From Peromyscus leucopus (taxonomy: Eukaryota; Chordata; Mammalia; Rodentia; Cricetidae): 64,000 nt of DNA. A program made the position numbers and the translations under genes. The notes beneath the pieces are model-generated. The model saw only the letters and a list, made by a program, of their open reading frames with translations, was not told the DNA's origin and ran no database searches. Numbering within the stretch: the stretch's first letter is position 1; every line of letters starts with the position of its first letter. Positions 1 to 11,561 of the stretch are shown here, one piece after another. The DNA is taken from the NCBI RefSeq assembly GCF_004664715.2, contig NC_051067.1:70326982-70390981 (forward strand). The letters are read 5' to 3'.

Positions 1-934
1 ATAAGTCAGATACACATGTACCTCAGGGCTGTTACAAAGCTTAACTGAGAAAAGACACATAGAACATTAACATTGCTCCTTGTATAAAGGAATTGCTCAA
101 GAATTGCTAATGACAGTTTCCTCAGACACCAAGGACAGTGATCTAGTGCTGTCTTGGCTGACACAGCGTCCTCAGGACTGTTGTCCGTTGAACCTGTGCC
201 CACTACAGACCACACTTCAACAACCCCTGGCAGCCCACTGAAGAAGCCCATCTCATCCAGTAACAGACGTGGATGTCACTTCTAAGTAATGGAATGTTTT
301 TCTTCCTGCCTCATTTTCTTCCTGTCAGAATCCAAACATCCCATTTACAGAGACTCTGCCCTGCCTCCCTCAGAAGGGACAAAGCGTTCGTTACTCTGAC
401 TCATTCGAGTCCTCTACGTACATTGACTCTGCTTTATAGTTACTGTAACAATCAAATTCTGAAAGCAAGGCATACTCAAAAATCTCAGTTGAAATTATCT
501 CAGGATAAAGGCTCCACAAGCAATCCTGAGTGTTTCTCTACTTAATGTTCTGTTTACTTATGGTAAAGTTCTTATTTGCTTGCTTTCAACCTCTAGGGAA
601 AGAGTCTCTAACAAGTACAACTGGTTACAGGAGCACACAAAGTGGGCGAAGTTTTTGTTCCTTTGTTGAAAAAGCTAGTATGCAGTCTGTGTGTTTAGAC
701 AACGCTATAGAGACACCGTAGGAAGACCCTATCAATCTCACCTACACGAAGGCAGCTTTATTTTTCTAAATTACATTTAGTGGGATGACTCTTAATGAGG
801 CAATTGAGCAAGCTTGTCCTTCTTTGCATATGTATTCTGTGTACTGATACAACACTGGGTGTTACAATTCCACACAACGACATCGCAAACACAAAGGAGC
901 TTCGTACATCATGCCCATAGTTCACAAAATGTTC
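1..934. other. No recognised feature
   Basis: Unique-looking intronic sequence. Open frames are at most about 90 codons and match nothing I recognise. Confidence 0.5.
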
Positions 935-940
935 CCACAC

Positions 941-1020
941 TCCTTATCACATTAACTGTCACACCAATCCTGTGAGTTAGGATTCTTATCAGGAAAGGTT
1001 AATATTGTGGAAACAACAAA
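941..1020 (+). repeat. Possible MIR fragment
   Basis: The stretch resembles the MIR core: a pattern near the consensus for cacaccaatcctgtgagttagg, followed by a degraded TTATC...GGAAA segment. It is short and diverged. Confidence 0.35.
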
Positions 1021-1514
1021 GATTAAGAGCTCAAGAGCAACTTTTTCTTCTCTGACAATACTTAATTCCAGAGCATCTCACTCAACCCCACGTCAACATC
1101 CATGTTTGTGCACACCAAGTTTAACAGTCAGAGGAAGCCAGCTCAGCTTGATTAACACAGGAATAAGATGCTGGGTTCTTATGAACCTGAGTTTACAGTT
1201 CAAGGTTTTCATCCATGATCTCATCCTTAATTCCTTAATTAAAAAGATATTTTCTCTCACTTTTTTTAAATGTCAAATCTTCAGAAATAATTTAAATTAG
1301 TGCAATAAAGATGCTTTTGTTTAAATTCACCAATTGCCATATGTGATTTATAAAAGCACATACATATAAGTGTTCAGAGATAAATCAAATACATGTAATA
1401 CAGCTAATGTAATATATGTTTATATTTAAATACTGTGTTTATATTTGTCATGCTATATATAGATATTAACACATAATATAACTTTATATAATTCCTTTTG
1501 TATGTGTGTATGTA

Positions 1515-1840
1515 TGTATATGTAAGAGTGTGGAGCACCTGTGTGTGGGGTATTGTACACATGTGTGTAGATACCAAATGAGGACATTAGATGTCTTGTT
1601 CTGTCACTCTCTGCTTTATTCCCCTGGGATGGTGAACCTGAAGCTAGTCTTGCATCCACCAAGTCCCAGTGAAATGATTTTTCCCATCTCCTTACCACAC
1701 ACACATAAACCTACATGCACAGTGCTGGAGTTAAAGGCATGCAGCCAAGCCCAGCTCTTTGTGTGGATTTTAGGATCTGAACTCAGGTCCTCACGCTTGT
1801 AAAGCAATAGATCTTTACCTACTGAGCCATCCCTCCAACT
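1515..1840 (-). repeat. tRNA-head/B1-tail SINE (B4 type), antisense
   Basis: Read on the minus strand it begins like a tRNA-derived rodent SINE (gttggagggatggctcagta), with A- and B-box-like regions and GTGAGGACCTGAGTTCAGATC, then a B1-like middle and a TG/TA-rich 3' tail near 1500. The sequence from 1021 to 1514 is AT-rich with no recognised feature. Confidence 0.7.
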
Positions 1841-1864
1841 CCATTTTAATATTACATTATACAA

Positions 1865-1865
<1 letters not shown>

Positions 1866-1904
<39 letters not shown>
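1866..1904. repeat. (CA)n microsatellite
   Basis: Uninterrupted CA dinucleotide run of about 19 units, next to the 5' end of the antisense SINE. Confidence 0.98.
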
Positions 1905-1907
<3 letters not shown>

Positions 1908-1975
1908 CCATCTGAAAGTCAGTAGCAAGAACTGTAACAGAACCATAAATGCTTCACAGTACAAAATCTCCTATG

Positions 1976-2400
1976 ATTTCAGCCATGAAGAAAAGCGGAA
2001 TCATGATATTTGCAGGGAAATAGATGAAGCTGGAGAGCGTTTTGTTAAGTGAAGGAAGCCAGACTCAAAAGTACAAACGCCACATACTTTGCCTCCTATG
2101 TGGAGTCTATATTTAAATCCGTGTGCATAAGTGTGCACACATGTAAGAAGAAGGGGGACCGTGAGAGGGGAGGAAGAGATCTAAAGGAAACAGGCAGGAG
2201 GGAAGGGGAGAATAATAAAACACATGTGACATAAAAACACAAGAGAGGACTGTTTGGGAGAAGGGAGAGGACCAGCAGGGAGGAGCAGGGAGGACGGGAA
2301 AGAGTAAGTGGAGGGGAGCAAAAAGGAACAAAAGACAATGGTATGCATGCATGACTGTGGATAATAAAACCCATGTTCTGGGTGCTAACAAAATCTTCTA
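1976..2400 (+). mobile_element. 5'-truncated LINE-1 (Lx-like), ORF2 terminus and 3'UTR
   Basis: The stretch reads like the rodent L1 ORF2 end (gccatgaag...tttgcagg.aaatagatgaagctgga...taagtgaaggaagccagactc), then the purine-rich 3'UTR (actgtttgggagaagggagaggaccagcagg) and a tail at ataataaaaccca. It is degenerate with no useful frame. The family is assigned from memory of rodent L1 3' ends. Confidence 0.8.
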
Positions 2401-3903
2401 AATGAAAAAATTAAGTATGTGAACAAGGACATTCTCTTACACACACACAATTATCACACTCAATAAAGTTAGCATTGATACAATATGATTAGCATGTGGT
2501 CTGTCTTGGAAGTCCCCTAAATGGCCCACGTGTGCCTTCTGCAGCTGGTGCTCCGGTCAGAATGCAGCCAGGAATCACATGCTGCATGTAGATGTCATCT
2601 CTCTTTCGTCTCCTTTAAACAAAGCAGATCCCCCATCCTCCTTGGTCTGTGATGACTGGTACTGAAGAGTGCAAACCTTCATTCCTGGAACTGCTTCACC
2701 GTTTCCTCCTAGTGTGATTCAGGTTAAGCATCGTGGGCAGGGATGCTGCCTAAGTGGTGGGCAGGGGAAAGCGTTTGTTCCTCTAGATTTGATTGTCTTC
2801 AGGGGTTCTCCATTGCCAAGACACCTCTTCCCTTGTGATTGAGCGGTCCAAGTTCTGACACTTTGAGGGTATTCTGTTCCCGACAATCTTGTCCCTTCCT
2901 AATTGTAACAGGCTCTCATCAGCCTTGCCAAAAATCACTATGATGGTTTATTAATTACTGTAGTGGCTATCTGCTATATTTTATTTTCCATCACCCTTCT
3001 GTATTTTAGTTGGCATTCTTCAAAGGTGTTTCATGGAAACTAAAAATGCACAGGTCCTTCTGTCTAAGAGGGCTGTAAGCAAGAATGGAGTAGCTCCCGG
3101 TGACAGTGGGCTCTGCTGAGGAAGGGCACAGACTGCAGTGGACACTGGGGTTGGTGACTTGCTGTGCAGCCAGACACTTCTCTGTGGTTGATCTGGTTCA
3201 AAGGGATTCTCCATGAAGAATGTGGGTGTTTACCATGTTCTTTGTATTAGGATGATGATGAGATACTGGCAAAAGATCTAAAGGAGCTGCATTTTCAAGC
3301 TCCATGTGATAACCCCTAACTTCCTCCTTGAAGCAGAAGACCTAGGAAAAACACACTGAGAAAATTGGCTATGGCTGAAACTCAGATCATTCCTAAAGTA
3401 TGTTTGGCTCTGACACTTTTTTAATAGTATACATCAAGCACCCCCAAAAATGTAAACTCTTTCGTCTCATATAGCTTCAGTTCAAAGAAGGAAAAATATG
3501 TTCTTCCCATGCCTTTCTACCCCAGTTATGGAAAGATATTCCGAGTTTCGGTCACAATATAACTTTGGATGCTTATGCTAAATGTGTAAGATTTATCCCA
3601 TCAATGTGGTGGTAGGGTCAAGTGTAGCGTTTTCAGAGTCTAGCCCCTTTCACTCAGTTTTATCCTATCAAATATTGGGGCCAGGTCAAAAGAATATTTT
3701 AGTTTAACTCAGCATTTCATGTCTTCAGTATGTAAGACAGTGAAGCTATCTACTTTGGTACTACTGATAGAAAGTAGCCCAGGGCACACAGTAGGACATT
3801 TCGCAAATGGAAAGTTACAATAAGTTATGCTGGAAATCATAGAGCTAACAGCCAGTGTGTTTTACATATAAACCCACCAGTATGCCAGAAAAAAAGCAAA
3901 TAT
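2401..3903. other. No recognised feature
   Basis: I see no SINE, LTR or convincing coding frame in this stretch. It is mixed-composition intronic DNA. Confidence 0.5.
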
Positions 3904-4389
3904 GGCCAGTTTTATGTCAAGTTGACACAAGATAAAGTTGTTTGAGAGGAGGGAACATCAATTAAGAAAATGCCGTCATAAGATTGGGCTGTAGGCAAAT
4001 TTTCTTAATTAGTGATAGATATGGAGGGCCAGCCCATTGTGGGTGGTACCACCCCTGGCCTGGTGGTCCTTCAATCTATTCACAAGCCAGAATAGAACAG
4101 CCATAGCCACTTATAAACCAAATATATTTAGAGATCAAGGGATGGTGGTCCTGGTCTTATAAGAAAGCAGGCTGAGCAAGCCATGGGGAGCAAGCCAATA
4201 AGCAGCACCCCTCCATGGCCTCTACATCAGCTCCTGCCTCCATGTTACTGCCCTGTTTGAGTTCCTAACCTGACTTCCATCAATGATGGACTATGATGTG
4301 GACTTGTAAGCAAAATAAATCTTTTCCTCACCAACTTACTTTTTACTTTGGCCATGGTGTTTCATGACAACCATAGTAACCCTAAGACA
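3904..4389 (+). repeat. Rodent dispersed repeat (family unassigned) with internal 72-bp insertion
   Basis: This is a common rodent repeat that starts near gtcaagttgacacaagata, has a centre with cccattgtgggtggtaccac and ends with an AAATAAA-type hexamer, TTTGGCCATGGTGTTTCATGAC and taaccctaagaca. Related copies lie at 30192-30560, 42870-43265 (antisense), 46395-46566 (fragment) and 48778-49792 (interrupted). I recognise the family by sight but will not fix its name. Positions 4071-4142 are foreign to the repeat. Confidence 0.65.
4071..4142 (+). other. 72-bp insertion inside the dispersed repeat, flanked by 10-bp direct repeats
   Basis: The insert is flanked by tggtggtcct at 4061-4070 and again at 4143-4152. 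Its first 50 bp match 4946-4992 and its last 22 bp match 4752-4773, so two nearby pieces are joined in the reverse of their local order. See findings. Confidence 0.8.
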
Positions 4390-4555
4390 GCTGGCCAGTG
4401 AGGTGGCTCGGTAGGTAAAGGCACGTGCCACCAAGCCTGAAGACCTGAATTTGATCCCCAAAAGCCACACTGTGGAAAGAAAGAATAAACTCCCAAAAGT
4501 TGTCTTCTGATGTCTACACACTCACTGTGGCACATGCACACCCACATATATACAT
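4390..4555 (+). repeat. tRNA-derived SINE (B2/B3/B4-related), sense
   Basis: The element starts ctggccagtgaggtggctcg, with the ggtaaaggcacgtgccaccaag and gaagacctgaatttgatccc boxes. A tail with tgtcttctgatgtctacacac leads directly into a CA microsatellite. Confidence 0.75.
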
Positions 4556-4563
4556 CACACACA

Positions 4564-4611
<48 letters not shown>
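4556..4611. repeat. (CA)n microsatellite at a SINE 3' end
   Basis: CA run with one interruption (cacatacaca), followed by AAATAAATAAATAAAT. It continues from the SINE tail. Confidence 0.97.
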
Positions 4612-4613
<2 letters not shown>

Positions 4614-5949
4614 TAAATAAATAAATGTAAAATTTCAAATTTAATAAGATTTCTTTGTACATTGAGCTTTCCCAAAAACATTGAAAGGCACGTTCTATTT
4701 ATCAAAAGTTAATATGCCAGTACCGAGCAAAACAGCAGGTAATGTGTGTTCAAATACATTTAGAGATCAAGGGATGTGGAGATTTCTCCTGCTGTGTCTG
4801 TCCTGAAACAGGTCTGTCTCGGAGACAAAGTGCTACCATCTGCGTCTTCATCAAAGGGTCCCAAGAACATCAGTTCATTTCCTTCTCTCAACTGCATTTG
4901 CTTTACACATCTGGGCTTCCTCAGTTAAGCATCTCTTCTACTCTTTCAATCTATTCACAAGCCAGAACAGAACCACAGCCACTGATAAACCACAAGGAGC
5001 GCTGAGTACACAGCCGTAGTCAATGGTGAGGTTAAAATAGACAAAAATGGAAAAGGGACTTGATCTCCTCGGGAGAGAAAGAGTTTGTGTTTCAAGGGCT
5101 GCATTTTGAGATGATGAGGAAAGGTTTTGTGTCTGGATCTGAAATTCTAAACAGATACTGATCTGAGTCACAAATAGAGAGAGCAGTTATAAAACGACCA
5201 ATCAATTTCCAAAGAAAAGAAGAAAAGACACCTTCTTCCCCTCCCCTCTGGCATCTCTGTCCTCATTGCACTGGCTTTGCTTTCTCATTTTCTCCCATTA
5301 GACCCTCTCAGAGTCTTCTTCCTCCACAAAGAGCCAAACCTCATACATCTTCTATGTCACTTAGGGTCATAAAAGATACTCAATAAAACCATTTTGGCTG
5401 GATCTAATGACCAAAACTATCTACAAAATACCTCATATTATCGAGGCTTTACCAATGCTTGCCTACCACATTTCCTAGAAAATGAAGACTTTCTACAAGC
5501 CCTTTATGTCTTTGAAGTCAAAGGCCATCTTCACATTAAGTTAATGCATTCATTCAGTGGAAACTACTAAAAACCCATCATGTGTAGGGCACTATGCTCA
5601 GGTGTACTCCTGCGGAAGCAAAGTCCTGACACCCCTGGATGTTACAGTATGCAAATCTTACTGTGAGAGACAAAAGAAATTTTGTGCCTTGTCCAATTTT
5701 AGAGCACTTCAGTATATTTGCAAATATAAGTGCTTATGATTCTATCATTTTCTTTCAACATTGGTAAATAATCTAAATGTCTTATATCAGCTAGCAATAA
5801 TACGTTTTAGGTACAATCACTGCTTACTTCATTTCTATACATAAAGCATATTCTTAAAGTCCTTCATCATCAAGTTGATAAATTCATTGAACCTATTAAT
5901 ACGTCACAGGAGCAGCAGCTCATGGCATACTGTTGAGTCCTCACTGCTT
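4612..5949. other. No recognised gene; holds the two donor-like pieces of the 4071-4142 insertion
   Basis: The pieces are 4752-4775 and 4946-4992. No SINE or LTR was recognised otherwise. A pyrimidine-rich patch lies at about 5230-5330. Confidence 0.5.
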
Positions 5950-5950
5950 A

Positions 5951-6001
5951 GTGTGTGTGTGTATGTGTGTGTGTGTATGTGTGTGTGTGTGTGTGTGTGT
6001 G
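5951..6001. repeat. (TG)n microsatellite
   Basis: TG run with two TA interruptions, forming the 3' tail of the antisense SINE that follows. Confidence 0.95.
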
Positions 6002-6290
6002 TACATGCATGTAAGTGTATACACTTGTGTGTGCATGAACAGAGACCAGAGGTCAACATTAGGTGTTTTCCTCTATTGCCCTCCACTTTATTCTTTGAGA
6101 GAGTCTCTCAGTGAACCTGGACCCCACCCACTATTTTAGACAGGCTAGCTAGTGGGAAACACCTGTCTCTGTGCCCAGTTCTGGGATTGCAGATGGGCAC
6201 CAACACACTGGCTTTTACATAGGTTCTGGAATTTACGTCCTCCTGCCTGTACAGCAAGCAGTTTACCCACTGAGCCATCTGCCCAGCCCC
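6002..6290 (-). repeat. tRNA-head SINE (B4 type), antisense
   Basis: The minus strand begins ggggctgggcagatggctca and continues through a tRNA-like head, a B1-like middle and a tail ending in the TG microsatellite. Confidence 0.75.
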
Positions 6291-6567
6291 CGAGTCCCTT
6301 GTTTGCAGCTCACCTGTGCTATTTCCCATTCTTAATGCTCTCCTTCCCATCTCACTTCCTCTCTACTCTCATCATCCAAATTCTTCCTTCTGTTTCATGT
6401 TGGCATCCCCAACTCATCTAAATTATGCTGACTAAATTCATAAGCTCCAAAATATACATATATATGTGTATGTGCATATATATTCGATAACTTATTATGT
6501 AAATCTCAAACCAATTTAGGTTTACATCTTCCGTGACTATTATTATTCTGTGACTATTTCAGGTAAG

Positions 6568-6720
6568 ATTCTTCTCATTCCCTCTCTTCTCTCCCTTCTA
6601 CCCTCTCCTCCTCTTCTTCCATTCATATTCTTATTCATTCTCTCTCTCTTTCTCTCTCTCTCTCACCCTCCCTATCTCCTTATTTCTCTATCAATGTATC
6701 TATCTCTCTATCTATCTCAG
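6568..6720. repeat. Pyrimidine-rich low-complexity tract
   Basis: Runs of CT, CTT and TATC units with almost no purines, grading into (TATC)n near 6700. Confidence 0.9.
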
Positions 6721-6765
6721 ACTATATCAATAAGATATAATAAGCCATGGGGGAGCATACCCATC

Positions 6766-7474
6766 TGCTGTGGAATATTATTTTAAGATGTGTTACATTT
6801 GTTTATGCTGTGGAACACTTATTTAATGATGCAAAAATGTGTTGCATTCTTTTACATTGCATTTGTTTAACTCTGTGAAGCTGTGTTACTTTGCCTGTCT
6901 AAAACACCTGATGGTCTAATACGGAGCTGAAAGGCCAATAGTTAGGCAGGAGAGAAAGGATAAGTGGGGCTGGCATGCAGAGAGAATAAATAGGAGGAGA
7001 AATCTGGGAAGAGAAAGATCAAGGAGAAGAAGGACAGGAGGACATCAGGGACCAGCCACCCAGCAACACCACCAGCCACAGAGTAAGAAGGAAAGAAAAG
7101 ATATACAGAAAGAGAAAGGTAAAATCCTAGAGACAAAACATATATGGAAAATTTAAGTTAAGAAAAGCAGGCTAGCCAGGCAGTGGTGGCACACGCCTTT
7201 AATCCCAGCACTTGGGAGGCAGAGGCAGGTGGATCTCTGTGAGTTCGAGGCCAGCCTGGTCTACAGAGTGAGTTCCAGGACAGTTACACAGGGAAACTCT
7301 ATCTCAAGAAAAAAAAAATTTTAAAAAAAAGAAAGAAAGAAAAGGTGGCTAAAAACAAGCCAAGCTAAGGCTGGGCATTCATAAGAAAGACTAAGCCTCC
7401 ATGTGATTTATTTGGGAGCTGGATGGTGGGCCCCCCCAAAAAAAAACTAAGAATAAAAAGCAGCCAACTATACA
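6766..7474 (+). mobile_element. Solo LTR, TGTTGTGGAA family, copy 1 (with nested B1)
   Basis: The start tgctgtggaatatta, the repeated TGTGTTACATTTGTTTATGCTG blocks, gcctgtctaaaacacctgat, the (A/T)AATA(C/A)GGAGCTGA region, the purine-rich agagaataaataggaggaga and the end near gcagccaactataca align with the copies at 8298, 45105 and 60715. The target duplication is not clear for this copy. A B1 is inserted at 7175-7337. Confidence 0.85.
7175..7337 (+). repeat. B1 SINE nested in LTR copy 1
   Basis: B1 body from gccaggcagtggtggcacac to atctcaag plus an A-rich tail. Flanking near-duplicates agaaaagcaggcta (7161-7174) and agaaaaggtggcta (7338-7351) match at 12 of 14 positions and are the target-site duplication. 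The B1 therefore landed after the LTR. Confidence 0.93.
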
Positions 7475-8297
7475 CATCCATGGTATGTACACACTAGCAC
7501 TCACCTTATATAATTTTATGCATTTTGGAAGGTTGGAAAAGTGACTAAATTTGTCTCTTAGTACTTATAGAATCATAAATAATACCTTATACAGTTTAGT
7601 TATTTGATAAATGCTTCTAGATCATGTTACTAGTAGACCAAAATAAATTCATTCTGTTCATAGCCAAACTTCAGGGACAGTGCATTTTCATAAAGCAAGA
7701 TGAGGTAAAGCTCTTAAAATCTTGGCCTAACTGTTGCTAATACCACATTGCTGTCCTCTACAGTTTAAGGTAACATCATTGACAAGAATCAGGAAGACAA
7801 TCTCTGGGTTATGTGTTATTAATGCGGGAATAAAAAGTCCAATATCTAAGACATCGAAGCTAATATCATCTTGTCCATCAAAACTAATAACACCTTATGA
7901 CTCACAATAATCAGACTCAGGTCTTTCTTCCCCAGAGGGTGATAAGGTCACTCGAAATGGCAGTTTGTCCCTGAACAGTAGAAAGACATTGTCAGACAAT
8001 GAAACCACTTCTGGTTTGTTAGGATGACTTTGAACCAGTAAGCACATCCTACTGCCCAACCACACCAGGATTTCAAACCAAAGGGGGAATGCATAGTTTG
8101 GAAAAGTCATAACAATGATTAAAACCAAGAAGACCAGAAAAAAATAAAAACAAGAGAATCAGTCTCCACTGAAGAGCAGGCAGAAAGGGGTGCCAGGTAA
8201 GGCAGAGCAAAGGCAGGCCATTTCTGAGGAAACTCATCTCAGAAACAATCCATAACATGGTGAGTGAAGGAGAGATGGTATTACCGAGGGCAACATT
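7475..8297. other. No recognised feature between LTR copies 1 and 2
   Basis: Minus-strand frames of 61-77 codons at 7895-8258 overlap each other and match no family I know. Confidence 0.5.
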
Positions 8298-8628
8298 TGT
8301 TGTGGAATGTTACTTTAACTGTGTAAAGATATGTTACATTTGTTTATGTTGCAGAATATTACTTTAACTATGTAAAGGTGTGTTGCATTTGTTTATGCTG
8401 CATTTGTTTAATTATGTAAAGATGTGTTGCATCTGTTTTACCTTGCCTGCCTAAGGCACCAGATTGGTCTAATAAAAAGCTAAACAACTAATACCTGGAC
8501 AGTATATGGATAGGCAGGACCGGTGGGCAGAGAGAATAAGTAGGAGGAGGAATCTAGATGGGGGAAGGGGGCAGAAGGGGGAGAACAAGCGAGAAGGAGA
8601 CCGGTGGCCCAAGAGAAAGCCTGCTACA
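8298..8628 (+). mobile_element. Solo LTR, TGTTGTGGAA family, copy 2 (internally deleted)
   Basis: Begins tgttgtggaatgttacttta and ends aagcctgctaca. It is flanked by aacatt (8292-8297) and aacact (8629-8634), a 6-bp target duplication with one change. It contains ttggtctaataaaaagctaa (polyadenylation-like AATAAA). The 3' third, present in copy 3, is missing between the purine-rich tract and the last 15 bp. Confidence 0.88.
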
Positions 8629-8921
8629 AACACTGGCATCTCTGACTCCTACGACTGTTGAAGTCTACAGGTCTCCAGAAGCACATGTATACAACCACAA
8701 AGACACACACAAACTAGCATGCACACACAACCACTGCACAGTGTTGCCTTGAAACCAACACTTAATCTTCAACAAGGGTCCAAACACTTTAAAATTAATC
8801 CAGAAGCTCCTTTTTAAATTGTTAGACTTTTGCTAAAAGAATGAAGGTACCTCTTATAGGTAGACAATGGTACTGTCAGAAGTCGTGAGGGAGTTGTTGT
8901 TTGTTTGTTTTTGTTTTGTTT

Positions 8922-9110
8922 TAAAGATTTATTTATTTTTTATGTATATAGTGTTCTTCATGCATGTATGCCTGCAAGCCAGAAGAGGGTACCAGATCTC
9001 ATTATAGATGAGATCTCATTATAAGCCACCATGTGGTTGCTAGGAATTGAACTCAGGACCTCTGGAAGAGCAGTCAGTGCTCTTAACCTCTGAGCCATCT
9101 CTCTAGCCCC
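8922..9110 (-). repeat. B2 SINE, antisense
   Basis: The minus strand starts ggggctagagagatggctca, then gagcactgactgctcttcc and cacatggtggctta, and ends with aaataaatctttaaaa followed by T-rich DNA. A 17-bp tandem duplication (agatctcattat at 8994 and 9011) replaces part of the usual body. Confidence 0.92.
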
Positions 9111-9596
9111 AGTCATGGGTTTTTAAGCAAGAACCCCAGTGTCAGGTACAAGATACCCCACTATGAGTCACTGGCAAGAGAGGTCTCAGAGGCTCCTAAA
9201 AGGGTGCAGGTTTGTGCCATTGTTCTTAGTTGCCCACCAGATCTATATAATAAAACCCTATTGTTGAGGACTCCATGCAGCTTGATTTCAGGACACAGAG
9301 AAATCAAGAGGGAACTAAGATGAAGGGGTTTCCTCCCTAGTGGACTGCGTTTGTGGGGTCAGACGGTGTTGTTCATACTGCTGGGGTAGAAAACTCACTA
9401 ACAGTCTCTGTAGACCCTGTACGCTACAATAGGGACCCACCGGCAAGATGTACCCACTGGTGCAGTAGTGGCATGACTGGTATTGGAGGTAATCAGTCAC
9501 TGTGTGGTTGACATTGAGCTCTACAGAAAGGGACACACACCTGATGCTATAAACCCGGCCAAAGGCCTTTGCCTGGGGAGGACCTGGGCCCAAGAA

Positions 9597-9599
<3 letters not shown>
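9111..9599. other. No firm feature; 9315-9593 looks like an unassigned repeat
   Basis: On the minus strand 9315-9593 is open for 92 codons. Its wording feels like a dispersed rodent sequence, but I cannot assign it, so I do not call a gene. Confidence 0.35.

Positions 9600-9653
<54 letters not shown>
9600..9653. repeat. (TG)n microsatellite
   Basis: Perfect TG run of about 26 units followed by a G run. Confidence 0.98.
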
Positions 9654-9654
<1 letters not shown>

Positions 9655-11254
9655 GGGGGGGTACTGTTTATTAAACTGTCTTACAAACCACTATCTTAAA
9701 CACTGAAGACACATTGTTGTGGGTAGAAAGCAGAAACTGGAGAGGGGGGTGCTTATTGAACTAGGCCATTCAAAACATCTCCAGGGGATCAATCGTCTGG
9801 TATCCATCCTGCTGTCTTCCTGCAAAATAAAGCCTTAATGTAGCATTAGCGCCCAGGATGAGGAAGCAGAAACTCTAGGCAGGAAAACAAAGCGGGGCTC
9901 CTGCTAGATGCAAATGCCTTGAGAGGCAATGTAAGTTTTGCTTGCTCTCCATCAAAAACAGTTTGGTGGATTTGTGCCAAAACTAGAAATAAAAGCCTGC
10001 TTTTTCCTCCCTGCACCATCCAGAGCTGCCTTTGAAGTCACATGTGCTCCACAGGGCACAGACAGAAACAGAACTCAGACTCTTTTAAAATCTTATTGAG
10101 TATGGTGTGGAATGAGACTGACCTTCGAACATTTACCAAAAGTCATTTTCAGCTCCCTCTGAGCTATCCTGAGCTTCTCTATGATGCCTTGGAATTGAAA
10201 TCCTTGTTTCCCTCTGGTTATACCTTCTGGTCCCAGAGACAGCCTCAGGGAGTTGGCCCAGTCACCTGGATCTGACTCAGGCCCTGCCTAGGTGGACCTG
10301 CTCCAGCTCTTAGCTTGTAGGGATGAGGACTGCCTTTGCAGCCACCTGACAAGCCTTGGCTAGCTCTGCAGCCTTCTGGTCACCCCTGATCAGCTCCCCA
10401 GGAGACCATGGGCCTTTCTTAGCTGGCCATTCTGCCTTAGCAGCCTAGAGGACAGGGTGCAGCTGTCCCTTGTGCATGTCTGGTACTCGATAAAAGAGGA
10501 AGGAAAATACCACATGTAGAGTGATGATAATGTCACAGTTTATGTGCAAAAGCAGGGAAGTCCCTGTTAAGCCTCAATATAGCCTTATATAAATAAATAC
10601 TTGGATTGTCTCATTTTGTTTGATATCAAGACACTGAGCGTAGAGTAAGGGACCATGCGGAATCAGCGCCACACAAATAGAAGCTAAAAGATCAGAGGGG
10701 AAAACAAAATATTTATATTCTTTAATGTGTTAACTCACCCACTGTAAGAACTCTACAGGAAAAAAAAAATCAAATGGCAGATGCTTGGCGTAAGAGATTT
10801 AATTATCAACTCTATCAGAACAGGGGATCTTTACCCTGAAAGTGAGACTAGAACTGAATAGAATCTTAATGACCAACTAATCTAATAACTGCAGAAGAAA
10901 TGGAAGCCCAGAAGCTAATGGTTCAGACTAATGGAGAAAAAGAATACGCAGCCCATTTAGAAGTCTCCACTGAGCAAGCATAAGACAGAAGGAAATAACT
11001 GTAATGGATGCAAACATGGGATCCATAGAGTCCTTGGGTTTATAGGGAGTTGACAGAATGTTGCTAACCATCCTTCCAACCCCAAAAGAAGAAATGAATC
11101 CATTGGCTGACCGCCAGCCAGAGGTCAATGAGGTTCCCCAATCATTGTTTTAAAGTGGTTATTTTTAAGGCTGAGGAGTGTATCCTGCTTTTCCTTTTTA
11201 AGCTGTATTTCAGAATAATCAAATAACTGGTGGCCAACCAAACTGCATTTATGT
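9654..11254. other. No recognised feature
   Basis: Mixed intronic sequence. Frames of at most 77 codons, none recognised. Confidence 0.5.
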
Positions 11255-11400
11255 ATTTAGGAATATATAAAAAAAGAAGCCATGGATTTGAGAGAACGCA
11301 AGAGGAGGTACAAGGGAGGGTTTGGAGGTAAAAGGAAGTGGGAAGTGCTGGAACTATGCTATAAACCAAAAAATAAATAAATGTTAAAAATCTTAAAAAT
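11255..11400 (+). mobile_element. Possible old L1 3'UTR fragment
   Basis: The segment ggatttgagagaacgcaaga...gtacaagggagggtttggagg...ataaataaatgtt resembles the 3' end of older rodent L1. It is short and degraded. Confidence 0.4.
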
Positions 11401-11516
11401 TACTCTATAAATGAATTTGAACTAATCAACGTGGGATAGGTGACAGCATTAGGACATTTTTGTTCATAACTCCTAGAGAAAATCATCAATATTTATAAGA
11501 AATATACTAAGTATAT

Positions 11517-11519
<3 letters not shown>

Positions 11520-11560
<41 letters not shown>
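11520..11560. repeat. (CA)n microsatellite
   Basis: Perfect CA run of about 20 units. Confidence 0.98.
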
Positions 11561-11561
<1 letters not shown>

